This document shows, one piece after another, positions 7,548-15,482 of a stretch of 64,000 nucleotides of DNA; the first letter of the stretch is position 1; each line of letters opens with the position of its first letter. The position numbers and the translations under genes are program-made. Where the stretch lies: NCBI RefSeq assembly GCF_014203325.1, contig NZ_JACHIV010000001.1, forward strand, positions 4,465,501-4,529,500, read 5' to 3'. The notes beneath the pieces are model-generated. The model ran no database searches and was not told where the DNA came from. It was given only the letters and a program-made list of their open reading frames with translations. This stretch comes from Saccharopolyspora gloriosae. GTDB lineage: Bacteria; Actinomycetota; Actinomycetes; Mycobacteriales; Pseudonocardiaceae.

Positions 7548-9247
7548 AACTCCCGCAGCTCATCGACTACCAGCAGGCCGTGCAGGCGAAGCTGTTCGCT
7601 GACCCGGCCCTGCGCCACGGCACACCGATAACCAATCCGCTCAAGCAGGCCACCGTCGTCAGCGGCGGGTTCGCGTTGACTTTCAGGGTCGAGGTTCCCG
7701 CCGCCGGGGGTTCCCGAAAGCAGTTCGCGGTCCGCTGCTTCCACAAGCAGGGCACTCGTTTGGAGGAGCGGTACGCCGCCGTCGCCGACTTCATCGGTCA
7801 GCACCGGAAGAACCTCGACTTCCTCACCGACGTCGCGTACGTGCCAGCAGGCATCCAGGTGAACGGGAATCTCTTCCCCATCGTCCGGATGCCCTGGGTC
7901 GGAGGTGAGCGGCTCGACGCCTGGGTGGAAGACCACATCGAGGAACCGCACCGGCTCGACCGGGTTCGTCAGCAGGTGAAACGGGCTGCCCATCGACTGC
8001 GCGCCGCCGGGGCGGCGCACGGCGATCTGCAGCACGGCAACATCTTGGTCGACCAGCACGACCACATCCACCTGGTCGACTACGACGGGATGTACTTGCC
8101 GGTGCTGTCGACCCTCGGCGCGGCCGAACGCGGGCATCCTGACTACCAGCACCCCGACCGCGGGGAGAGCTTCGGCGATCACCTGGACGTGTTCGCGGCG
8201 TACGTGATCGACCTGTCGTTGGAAGCGCTCAAGCACGAACCGAGGTTGTGGCAGGACTTCAACACCGGCGAGAACCTCATCTTCGAGTCGGCCGACTTCG
8301 CCGATCCGGGGCGCTCCGAGCTGTTCGCGAAGCTGACCTGCATCTCTGCGGTGGAGGAACGAGTGCGCCGGCTTCGCCAGGCGTGCGAGGCGGAATTCAC
8401 CACGATGCCTGCGATTCTCTCAGGTGAGCGAACGAGTGCCACGCCCAGCCGCTCGACCAGGCCGAAGCGGCCCGCCGGCCCTCGCGCCCTCGACGCGCAC
8501 GATCACGTCGTTCTCCACGGACGCATCGGCGACCGCGTCACGATCGTCGGTAAGGTCCTCGGCACGCGCATCCACCACCCGTCCCGGACCACGTTCATCA
8601 ACTTCGGTGACTGGAAGAACGGCAAGACCTTCCGGATCGTGGGCTGGGGTCCCGTCACCTCGCGCTTGGAGCAGCGTTACGGCACTGATGCCACGAGGCT
8701 CCGCGGATCGTGGGTGACCCTCTCCGGGATGATCGCGTCGTACAAGGACCGGCCGCAGATGGTGCTGGATCGGGTCCAGACGCTGCGGGTGCTCCGCGAG
8801 GCGGACGCGGAACGACTCCTGGCACCACCCGAACCCCGAGCTGAGCCCACGCCTCAGAACGCGCCACGAGCGGCGCCGGAGCCGGCGGCATCGGAACCAG
8901 CGGCCCCGAAGACGCGGCAGTCCGCAGCACCCGTCGACGGCTTCCACCGCTGGAAAGCACCACCGAAGCCCCAGAAGAAGGACGACCTGGACCAGCGCCT
9001 CGATCAGATGTACTCGTCCAGTTCCTCCCGCACCCCCAGAACAACGTCCCCGCCTCCAGCACAACCTCCCCCGGGCCCTGCGAACCACCGCAGGTACCCG
9101 CTGCCGTCACCACCGCCCGCACCGGCAGCATCCCCGCCTGCCGCTCAACCGAGCGCTCCGCAGAAGCCGCCTAGTCGAGGTCTCCGGGACAGGTGGTTCG
9201 ACATGTGCGACCAGCTGGCGAACCTGCTTGACCGGTGGCGCAAGTGA
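7544..9247 (+). CDS. Atypical protein kinase fused to OB-fold domain and Pro-rich tail, third gene of triad
   Basis: A 567-residue multidomain protein. Residues about 1-280 are a divergent kinase: the catalytic loop reads HGDLQHGNILV (Asp161, Asn166) and the metal loop VDYDGMYLP (Asp179), followed by HPDYQHP and a helical lobe. I do not see a standard glycine-rich loop; the N-lobe strands appear around VVSGGFALTFRV and KQFAVRCF. Residues about 315-425 resemble a nucleic-acid-binding OB fold (VTIVGKVLGTR, TFINFGDW, KTFRIVGWG, WVTLSGMI). A Pro/Ser/Ala-rich linker (430-540) ends in a short amphipathic RDRWFDMCDQLANLLDRWRK. The start is GTG 7544 because it gives a GTGA overlap with the PP2C stop; ATG 7529 is possible. 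Kinase fused to an OB fold suggests phospho-signalling tied to DNA or RNA, but no substrate can be named. Confidence 0.85.
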   Translation: MKLPQLIDYQQAVQAKLFADPALRHGTPITNPLKQATVVSGGFALTFRVEVPAAGGSRKQFAVRCFHKQGTRLEERYAAVADFIGQHRKNLDFLTDVAYVPAGIQVNGNLFPIVRMPWVGGERLDAWVEDHIEEPHRLDRVRQQVKRAAHRLRAAGAAHGDLQHGNILVDQHDHIHLVDYDGMYLPVLSTLGAAERGHPDYQHPDRGESFGDHLDVFAAYVIDLSLEALKHEPRLWQDFNTGENLIFESADFADPGRSELFAKLTCISAVEERVRRLRQACEAEFTTMPAILSGERTSATPSRSTRPKRPAGPRALDAHDHVVLHGRIGDRVTIVGKVLGTRIHHPSRTTFINFGDWKNGKTFRIVGWGPVTSRLEQRYGTDATRLRGSWVTLSGMIASYKDRPQMVLDRVQTLRVLREADAERLLAPPEPRAEPTPQNAPRAAPEPAASEPAAPKTRQSAAPVDGFHRWKAPPKPQKKDDLDQRLDQMYSSSSSRTPRTTSPPPAQPPPGPANHRRYPLPSPPPAPAASPPAAQPSAPQKPPSRGLRDRWFDMCDQLANLLDRWRK

Positions 9248-9430
9248 CTCCGCGGCGACACCGTCCCCATCAGCGCGCAACGTCGTTCCGACGAAGCGAT
9301 GCTGATCTCGCCGCCGCATTGCACGAGCGTGTGCGAGAAGCGGTCTTCGTTCTCGGCGACGGTGCAGATGTTCTGCGGTGGACCGCTTACGTCAGCGGGT
9401 GTGGACGATCGCCGGCGGCACGCCCGCCCG

Positions 9431-10303
9431 TCAGGCGCCGGGTCTGCGGGCGACTCCGGCCCAGATCGAGGATTGTGCCGGTTCTGAGAACTTCAGCTTC
9501 CGGGAGTGGTTCGGGCTGTAGTCCTCGGGGTGCCACTCCCAGGTCCAGGCCATTCCGGGGTCCATCAGCTCGAAATCGCCGAACAGGTCGCGGATCTCAT
9601 CGCGGGTCCGCCAGATCACCGGGCTCGACGACGCGTCGTACATGCGCTTGATCCCGGCGAGGTTCTCCTCCATGCCGGGGGGTAATCCGTCGTCGGTCAG
9701 GTGCGAGATCGCCAGGTACGAGCCCGGTGACAGCAATTCGCGGTAGCGCTTCATCACGGTCGGTGAGATGTCGACGCCGTCCGGGCCGGGTTGCTGCACG
9801 TGCAGGACCGCGATCAGCAGGACGGCGATGGGCTCGTCCATGTCCAGCACGCCGGTTTCGATGGCGCGCTGCCACAACTTGTTGGGGTTGCGGAAATCGG
9901 CGTTGATGGCCGCGTGGCGGTCCGGGTCGCCGTGCTTCTCCAGCAGCATCTGCGAGTGCGCCACGGCGACCGGTTCGTTGTCGACGTAGACGACCCGCGA
10001 GTCGAGATCGAGCTCGTCGGCGATGGAGTGCGTGTTGCCCATGGTCGGCACGCCCGAGCCGATGTCGATGAACTGCCGGACTCCGTGGGCGACCAGGCGG
10101 CGCACCGCTCGGTGCAGGAACAGCCGGTTGCTGATGGCGATCGGGCGCAGCACCGGGTACTCGTCGAGCACGCTCTGCCCGAAGCCCCGGTCGATGGCCC
10201 AGTTGGCCTTGCCGCCGAGGTAGAAGTCGTAGACGCGCGCGACGCTGGGCTTGCTCAGATCGACGCTCTGCGGAGGGAACGGGTCCTCATCCATCTTGCT
10301 CAT
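9431..10303 (-). CDS. SAM-dependent methyltransferase, DUF574 (PF04672) family
   Basis: A 290-residue protein of the actinobacteria-specific S-adenosyl-methyltransferase group. It opens with SVARVYDFYLGGKANWAID, the family hallmark, then has an FIDIGSGVPTMGNTHSIA motif (SAM-binding loop), VVYVDNEPVAVAHS (acidic residue for the ribose) and PIAVLLIAVLHV. Proteins of this family occur in many copies in Streptomyces-like genomes and their substrates are mostly unknown. ATG 10303 is preferred because AGAAGG lies 9 nt upstream; ATG 10309 is too close to that site. The gene is transcribed leftward and alone, about 180 bp beyond the end of the kinase gene. No partner gene is apparent. Confidence 0.9.
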   Translation of the reverse strand: MSKMDEDPFPPQSVDLSKPSVARVYDFYLGGKANWAIDRGFGQSVLDEYPVLRPIAISNRLFLHRAVRRLVAHGVRQFIDIGSGVPTMGNTHSIADELDLDSRVVYVDNEPVAVAHSQMLLEKHGDPDRHAAINADFRNPNKLWQRAIETGVLDMDEPIAVLLIAVLHVQQPGPDGVDISPTVMKRYRELLSPGSYLAISHLTDDGLPPGMEENLAGIKRMYDASSSPVIWRTRDEIRDLFGDFELMDPGMAWTWEWHPEDYSPNHSRKLKFSEPAQSSIWAGVARRPGA

Positions 10304-10427
10304 TCGCATGATCCTTCTATCCCGGCCGGGCGATCGGCAACACATCGTAGCTTTGTGATCATCCTCGGTGAACGGCGCACGCGGGTCGCGGGCTCGACCT
10401 GGTCAGAGGACCTCCGGGGAGCGGTGG

Positions 10428-10453
10428 AGGGCACGTCCCGAGGGACGTGCCCT
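10428..10453. terminator. Strong GC hairpin terminator
   Basis: A perfect inverted repeat, GGGCACGTCCC and GGGACGTGCCC separated by two bases (an A-T pair extends it), lies downstream of the leftward chorismate mutase gene. There is no long T run, as is usual for high-GC actinomycetes. Confidence 0.7.
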
Positions 10454-10555
10454 TCTCCTCGCTTGCACGGTCAGGTGTCACCCGTTGATGTGGCTCCCTC
10501 CGGCGACGTCCACCGCGGAGGGGTCTCGCGCCGGCGTTCCTCGGTGCGCGCCGGG

Positions 10556-11137
10556 TCAGCGAGCGCAGATCGAGTGGAGCGCTTCGTCCAGGGCCGCGCG
10601 GTGGATCTGGTCGAGGTCGGCCGACTCGGTCGCTACCGCTCGGTCCAGGGTCGGGGCGCAGTCCGGGGCCTCCCGCAGGGGTTCCGCCGCTTCGAGGGCG
10701 GTGATGATCTCAGTGCCGATGCGGTCGAGTTCGGGACGGATCGTGGTGAGGTCCGGCTTCCCCGACGGCCGCAGGGCGGGTTGCGCAGCCCACTGGCGCA
10801 GCAGGTCGTTCTGCACCTGGGTGCTCGCGGTGATCTGGTCCTGGAAGACCTGCGCCGCCCACTCGGGGTCCACTCCGGCGCGGGCGGCATCGGCACGGGC
10901 TCCGTCGATGACGACGGCTTCGCGGGCCGGGTCGGTGACGGCCTTGCCGGTGCCGAACTTCGAGGCGGCGACCTGGTCGGAGAGCACCGCCCGCTCCTCC
11001 GCCAGCCGCACGAGGTCGGTGACGCCGTCCGCACCCGCCACCGGCTGCGCGGCCGCGGGTTCCGCCGGTGCCCCGCACCCCGCCAGCAGCAGCGCGGCGA
11101 CGAACACGGCGGCAGGGGTGATCTCGACTCGCTTCAC
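10556..11137 (-). CDS. Secreted lipoprotein chorismate mutase (AroQ gamma type)
   Basis: A 193-residue exported protein. The signal peptide ends in a lipobox LLAGC with Cys21, so the mature protein is probably lipid-anchored outside the membrane. The remainder is all-alpha and matches periplasmic/secreted AroQ chorismate mutase: VTDLVRLAEERAVLSDQVA (catalytic Arg region, first long helix), KFGTGKAVTDPARE (Lys in the active site), then DQITASTQVQNDLLRQW. These enzymes convert chorismate to prephenate; the exported form is known from Mycobacterium tuberculosis, and its role outside the cell is unclear. GTG 11137 is chosen because AGGAGGAA lies 4 nt upstream. A long upstream in-frame stretch reaching 11839 is read-through over the neighbouring gene and is not coding. 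A hairpin terminator follows. Confidence 0.88.
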   Translation of the reverse strand: MKRVEITPAAVFVAALLLAGCGAPAEPAAAQPVAGADGVTDLVRLAEERAVLSDQVAASKFGTGKAVTDPAREAVVIDGARADAARAGVDPEWAAQVFQDQITASTQVQNDLLRQWAAQPALRPSGKPDLTTIRPELDRIGTEIITALEAAEPLREAPDCAPTLDRAVATESADLDQIHRAALDEALHSICAR

Positions 11138-11316
11138 GTTCTTCCTCCTCGGGGAACCACGACGATCCGCGGTGCACACGAGCGTGCCGTGATCATCGTC
11201 CTCCCCGTCCGCTCCCGGCGCCACGATCGATCCCGGTCGGGACAACCCTCGCCGCCGGACGGACCACGGACCGCACCCATCGACTCCTGGCGGATGCGGC
11301 CCGCGGCGGCCGGGCG

Positions 11317-11805
11317 TCACGCGGGCAGCAGCGGCCAGACCGTGATCGTGCTCTTGAGCTCGGCCCGCTCCGGCCATTGCGCGGCGACGTACTGCGGATC
11401 GATGCTGTCGGCCGTCGGCAGGGCGAACAGGGCCGCCGTGGGCACCTGCGCGGTGGGTTCGGCGTTCGGGTCCTGGGTGATCCTCGCCCGGCCCGGCGAG
11501 TCCGCGGTGATGCGGACCTCGGGCGAGTGCTCGCCGGGATTGTCGATGTCGACGGGCAGCTGGTCGCTGATGAAGTGGAACGACATCGCGTGCGGGTAGC
11601 CCTGCAGCACGCAGTCGGTGGCCGGGTCGGCGGCGGTGAAGTCGAGGGCGAACTCCTCGGGCGAGGCCTGGTCGACGGTGACCCGGAGGTCGTCGGGGCC
11701 GCACCAGTCGTCCTCGGCGGCGACGGCCGCGCCGGTGCCGACGACCGCGGTGGCGGCGACGGTGGCGGTCACGGCCAGGAAAGCGGCGCTGCGACGGATG
11801 TTCAT
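11317..11805 (-). CDS. Secreted DUF4232-like protein
   Basis: A 162-residue protein with a clear Sec signal peptide (Arg-rich start, hydrophobic core to about residue 29, AVAAED cleavage region). The mature part follows the DUF4232 pattern common in actinobacterial secreted proteins: WCGPDDLRVTVDQ, a Cys in DCVLQGYPHAMSF, strands with charged residues, and a Trp near the C terminus (ITVWPLLPA). The two Cys (C...DDL and DC.L.GYP) probably form a disulphide. The function of this family is unknown. An AGGAGG site lies a few bases before the ATG. It is transcribed leftward, 179 bp upstream of the chorismate mutase gene, and may or may not share a transcript with it. Confidence 0.78.
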   Translation of the reverse strand: MNIRRSAAFLAVTATVAATAVVGTGAAVAAEDDWCGPDDLRVTVDQASPEEFALDFTAADPATDCVLQGYPHAMSFHFISDQLPVDIDNPGEHSPEVRITADSPGRARITQDPNAEPTAQVPTAALFALPTADSIDPQYVAAQWPERAELKSTITVWPLLPA

Positions 11806-11965
11806 GCGTGTCCTCCTCGGGACGAACCTTCTCGATCACCCGGTGGACGCCGATGCGGACCGCGCGGATGCCGTCGCGTCGGGCTCGTCACGTCGGAGCA
11901 ACCTGGGAGGCTTAGGAACGTCCGCAATGCGACCTGATCCGGCTGGTGCGCGCCGTGACGAAGGC

Positions 11966-11988
11966 GGCCCGGCGAAGTCAACCGGGCC
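11966..11988. terminator. Hairpin downstream of the GH128 gene
   Basis: GGCCCGG (11966) pairs with CCGGGCC (11982) over a nine-base loop, about 30 bp beyond the stop of the leftward GH128 gene. It is probably the terminator of the thaumatin/GH128 operon. Confidence 0.5.
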
Positions 11989-12018
11989 CCGGGAAGACGC
12001 TGCCGCAGCCGGGAACCC

Positions 12019-12831
12019 TCACCGTCCCGCGTCGCGGTAGGTGGTGCCGGTGAGGTTGGGGGCGGTGCCGTCGTAGAGGCCGGTGGGGCTGGTTTCGGTG
12101 GAGAGCGTGAACCAGGAGTAGCGCTCCACGAACGGGAGTCCTTCGAGCATCTCGGTGGAGTTGCGGACGAAGTCGGCCTGCTCCTGCTCGCTCGGGTAGC
12201 GCGGCTGCCCGCCGGAGAAGTCGATGAGCGCGTATTCGGTGAGCCAGACCGGTTTCCCGTAGCGGTCGTGGACGGCTTGGACGTAGCTGCGCAGGTGTTC
12301 GGTCGCCTCCGGGGAGAAGTCCGCGCCGTACCAGTGCAGCGGGATGAAGTCGACCTGCAGACCTCGTTCGGCGGCCCCCTGCATGAACCGGTCGAGCCAG
12401 CCGCCGTCCAGGTCGGCGCCGGTGGCGACTCCGGGCGCGCTCAGGCGCATCCCGGTCTCCTGCAGCTGCGGCCACAGGTCGAGGGCCTGCTCGACGGTCA
12501 TGTCGGCCTGTTCGGCCATGTCGGGTTCGTTGAACGCCAGCAGGGTGGAGCCGGAGTCTTTCGCCGCGTCGAGGGACTGCTGGTTCACCTCGTCGGCGCC
12601 CCAGATCATCGGGACGAACTCGGTGCCTTCGGGCGCGGGGACGTCCTGGTCGTCGGCGGACCAGTCGTAGAACCAACTCACCCCGACGTCGCCCAGTGCT
12701 TCGTCGACGCCGGCGACGTCGTTGACGCTGACGCCCTTCTTGGCGGCGTCCTCGGCCGCGGAGGTCGCGGGAACCAGCAGCAGGGTCACGACCGTCGCCA
12801 GCGCGGGCAGCAGCGATTTCCGGGTGAACAT
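12019..12831 (-). CDS. Secreted glycoside hydrolase family 128 (beta-1,3-glucanase type)
   Basis: A 270-residue protein with a signal peptide (residues 1-25, AATSAAED-like end) and one GH128 (Asl1-like) barrel. Key features: GVSWFYDWSA (strand 1 with substrate Trp), FVPMIWGAD, the acid/base Glu102 in LLAFNEPDM, DFIPLHWYG, and the nucleophile Glu199 in PVWLTEYAL, ending with WFTLS and GLYD. GH128 enzymes cut beta-1,3-glucan, a fungal wall polymer. Its ATG overlaps by one base the stop of the thaumatin-like gene (TGATG), so the two are co-translated and probably co-secreted. Both products fit attack on fungal cell walls. The longer upstream in-frame extension is not coding. Confidence 0.88.
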   Translation of the reverse strand: MFTRKSLLPALATVVTLLLVPATSAAEDAAKKGVSVNDVAGVDEALGDVGVSWFYDWSADDQDVPAPEGTEFVPMIWGADEVNQQSLDAAKDSGSTLLAFNEPDMAEQADMTVEQALDLWPQLQETGMRLSAPGVATGADLDGGWLDRFMQGAAERGLQVDFIPLHWYGADFSPEATEHLRSYVQAVHDRYGKPVWLTEYALIDFSGGQPRYPSEQEQADFVRNSTEMLEGLPFVERYSWFTLSTETSPTGLYDGTAPNLTGTTYRDAGR

Positions 12832-13580
12832 CAGATCCCCTCGTGGAAGGTCACGGTGAAGCCGTCGCAGGACGGGCAGTTGCGCATGACGTCGTTGCCG
12901 GGTTCCTGGTCGTGCTTGGACCACGCGTACGCCCGGGGGCAGTGCTCCTGCACCGCGTCGCTGTAGGGCGTCCGCTCGTCCCGGCTGGGGTTGGTGCACA
13001 GCTGCGGCTGCCCGTCCGCGCCGTCGGTGAGGTTCTCCGGCGGGCAGTGCTCCAGGAGCGGTTCGGAGCAGCCGACCTGTTCGCACTGGCCGGAGTCGGG
13101 CGGCGGTTCGGCGCCGGTGGGTTCGATCGTGATCGGCAGGGCCACCGCGTTGACGTAGCTGACGTTGTACCAGGGCGCCCCGGCATCGTTCGGGTCGAAG
13201 TTGAACTCGGCCAGGCCGGTCGGCTGCTCGCCCGTGGTGCAAGTGCCGGGTTCGGTCCCGCAGTCCCCCACGGCGCAGTGGAACGATTCGCCGGGCTCGC
13301 CGGAGCAGTCCTGGCGCGCGAAGAACTTGCCGCGCCAGTACTGCGGTTCGCCGGACTCCGGGACGGTGATCGTCGCCGATTCGCCGTCGGCCAGCACCGG
13401 CAGGTCGGTGAGCTGCTGCGAGCCGTCCGCGTTCACGTTGGCGCCGATCCACAGCGTCTCGCCGGAGCGGTTGGCGAACGTGATCGTGCGGTCGGCGGTC
13501 GACGTTCCCTGGGCCGTCGCCGCTCCTGCGCCGAACAGCAGCAGGAGTGCGACCGCGAGCAAGGACGCTGTTTTCCGCAT
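12831..13580 (-). CDS. Secreted thaumatin-like protein
   Basis: A 249-residue exported protein with a signal peptide ending near ATAQG. The mature part has the thaumatin architecture: ITFANRSGETLWIGANVNADG near the N terminus, the WRGKFFARQDC motif, GDCG and TGLAEFNFDP, then many cysteines consistent with the disulphide-rich fold (CEQVGC, EHCPPENL, LCTNP, EHCPRAYAW, NCPSCDGF). Plant thaumatin-like (PR-5) proteins bind or cut beta-1,3-glucan and permeabilise fungi; bacterial members are sparsely studied. It is the first gene of a two-gene operon with the GH128 glucanase. A GAGAGGG ribosome site sits close to the ATG. An antifungal or fungal-feeding role is inferred from the pairing. Confidence 0.85.
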   Translation of the reverse strand: MRKTASLLAVALLLLFGAGAATAQGTSTADRTITFANRSGETLWIGANVNADGSQQLTDLPVLADGESATITVPESGEPQYWRGKFFARQDCSGEPGESFHCAVGDCGTEPGTCTTGEQPTGLAEFNFDPNDAGAPWYNVSYVNAVALPITIEPTGAEPPPDSGQCEQVGCSEPLLEHCPPENLTDGADGQPQLCTNPSRDERTPYSDAVQEHCPRAYAWSKHDQEPGNDVMRNCPSCDGFTVTFHEGI

Positions 13581-13807
13581 GAGCCCTCTCGGAGTGGTCC
13601 GGGGATTTCGACCTCATCGTAGGACGCGCACGACCCGTCGATTCGCCTGAAGTTTTCCCGTATTTCGCGGCGACGACGACGTCGGAATTCATCCTTGCGG
13701 CGGTTTCGGCGAATGCGGACGCCGGTTTTCACCTTGGTCGCGGCGGGGTTTCCCGGGACTTCGCGCAACCACGTCCTCGGCGATCATGAGACGTTAGGAT
13801 CGCGGCC

Positions 13808-15472
13808 ATGTGGTCGTTGCCGTGGGCCGATGTGCTGGTGGGCGGGCAGGGGCGGTCATGGCGGACCGTTCCGCAGGAGCGATCGGTGCTCGTGGTGGTG
13901 CACACGGTGACCGCGGCGACCCGGCTGTTCGACGTGCTCGGGCTCTGGTCCGGCGATCACCGCGTGCAGACCGCCTTCACCTGCACTCGGACCAGTGCTT
14001 TCACCAGCGGGACGGAAGAATTCCTGCGGGAGCGGGGAATTGAGCCGATCCCGTGGGAGCAGGCGGTGGAACGCGAATTCGACCTCGCCGTCGCCGCCAG
14101 CTACGGCGGCCCGCTGCACGCGCTCCGCGCACCGTTGATCATTCTTCCGCACGGAATGGGGTACAACAAGTTCGCGCCCGGCGACCGGCATCGGGAATCC
14201 GCTCGCAACCCCGTTTTCGGCCTCTCCGAATCCACCTTGGTGCACGACGGCCGTCTCGTTCCGTCCGTCGCGGTCCTGTCCCACGCCGAGCAGCGGGATC
14301 GGCTGCGGGAGTACTGCCCGGAAGCGCTCGACGTCGCGCTGATCGCCGGTGACCCGTGCTTCGACCGGATGCTGGCGAGCCGTCCGCTGCGCGAGACCTA
14401 CCGGCAGCGGTTCGGCGCCGGCCCGGACCGGCGCGTCGTCGTGGTCTCCTCCACGTGGGGCGGGGAATCGCTGCTCGCCCGCTGCCCGTCGCTCGTCGCC
14501 CGGCTCGCCCGGCGCCTGCCGCTCGACGAGTACCGGATCGTCGTGGCGCTGCACCCGAACATCTGGTCCGCGCACACGCCGTGGCAGGTCCGCGGCTGGA
14601 CCGACGAGTGGACGCGCGCCGGTGCCACCGTCCTGCCACCGCACGAGGGGTGGCGCGCGGCGCTGGTCGCCGCGGACGTCACCATCGGCGACCACGGCTC
14701 GGTCACCTTCTACTCGGCGGCGCTCGGCGTGCCGGTGCTGCTGGCCTCCGCTCCGGTGGAGGCCGTCGACGCCGTCTCCCCGATCGCCCGCTTCCTGCGC
14801 GCCGCGCCGCGGCTCGATCCGGACGGTGATCTGCCCGCCCAGCTAGAGTCGGCGATCTCCGCGCACGCGCCGGAGCGCTACGACTCCATCGTCGAGCACA
14901 CCACCTCGGTCCCGGGCGAATCGGCGCGGCTGCTGCGATCCACCGTGTACGAGCGGCTCAAGCTCGACGAGCCGCTCTTCGAGGCCGAGACCACCGCCGT
15001 GCCCGTCCCGCCCGCGGCCCCGGCCGGGCCGAGCAGCCAAGTCGTCCATCTCGAAGTCCACCGGCACCGAGCCGTGGCGACGCGGCTGCCCGCCGAATCG
15101 CTGCGGGAGGCGCAGCGGCTGCCCGCCGACGCGGTGCTCGTCGCCACCACCTCCGAACCGACCCGCCGCTGGCTGGAGTGGGCCGAGATCCTGCTGCACG
15201 ACGATCGCTGCGCCGATCCGCGGCAGTGGATCCGCGCCACGCTCGCCCGGCTGCCGACCGCGACGCTCGCGGTGACGCGCGACGAGGCGGGGCGCTGGGT
15301 GGTGGGCGGTCGCGACACGCCCCTCGTTCGCTTCACCGGCCCGGACGATCTCGGCCCGGTGTTCGCCGCCTTCGTGCACCACCGGATCGCATCGGCGGAG
15401 CAGAGCCTGCCCCCGTCGGTGACCTTCCGGCTCGGCAGGCGGGTCGCCTCCGCGCGGGTGGAGGTGGACTGA
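13808..15472 (+). CDS. GT-B-like protein resembling CDP-glycerol glycerophosphotransferases
   Basis: A 554-residue protein of unassigned function. The first about 370 residues look like a GT-B/TagB-type fold: LVVVHTVTAATRLFDVLG, PLIILPHGMGYNKFAP, VALIAGDPCFDRML, VVVVSSTWGGESLLA, YRIVVALHPNIWS and the donor-site-like ADVTIGDHGSVTFYSAALG. The C-terminal about 170 residues are a separate alpha/beta region with no clear motif. No signal peptide or membrane helix is visible. Similar actinomycete proteins are annotated as hypothetical or translation-factor-like. It has its own promoter region (about 225 bp upstream) and an AGGA site 8 nt before the ATG, and it converges with the NB-ARC gene with only 10 bp between stops. 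A sugar- or polyol-phosphate transferase is possible but unproven. Confidence 0.7.
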   Translation: MWSLPWADVLVGGQGRSWRTVPQERSVLVVVHTVTAATRLFDVLGLWSGDHRVQTAFTCTRTSAFTSGTEEFLRERGIEPIPWEQAVEREFDLAVAASYGGPLHALRAPLIILPHGMGYNKFAPGDRHRESARNPVFGLSESTLVHDGRLVPSVAVLSHAEQRDRLREYCPEALDVALIAGDPCFDRMLASRPLRETYRQRFGAGPDRRVVVVSSTWGGESLLARCPSLVARLARRLPLDEYRIVVALHPNIWSAHTPWQVRGWTDEWTRAGATVLPPHEGWRAALVAADVTIGDHGSVTFYSAALGVPVLLASAPVEAVDAVSPIARFLRAAPRLDPDGDLPAQLESAISAHAPERYDSIVEHTTSVPGESARLLRSTVYERLKLDEPLFEAETTAVPVPPAAPAGPSSQVVHLEVHRHRAVATRLPAESLREAQRLPADAVLVATTSEPTRRWLEWAEILLHDDRCADPRQWIRATLARLPTATLAVTRDEAGRWVVGGRDTPLVRFTGPDDLGPVFAAFVHHRIASAEQSLPPSVTFRLGRRVASARVEVD

Positions 15473-15482
15473 GCGCGGCGGC

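Larger units (their letters stand above)
2942..9247. mobile_element. Probable decayed tRNA-anchored genomic island
   Basis: Between the tRNA-Leu and the end of the kinase gene lie a broken tyrosine integrase, an AT-richer nuclease gene (about 3.7-5.3 kb is visibly lower in GC than the surroundings) and a three-gene phospho-signalling operon. Tyrosine integrases typically target tRNA 3' ends, which fits the layout. I found no second copy of the tRNA 3' end near 9.2-9.4 kb, so the right boundary is a guess and the triad may not have arrived with the integrase. The island status is inferred, not proven. Confidence 0.4.

Noticed and set aside
9248-9430. A search for a duplicate of the tRNA-Leu 3' end as the island's right boundary
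   Set aside because: No match to CCGGGGGCACCA or the T arm was seen here, so no attachment site is called.
10556-11839. A long fusion of the DUF4232 region and chorismate mutase in one frame
   Set aside because: The frame is open by GC bias only; a strong AGGAGGAA site and lipobox start at 11137, and the DUF4232-like protein with signal peptide lies in another frame.
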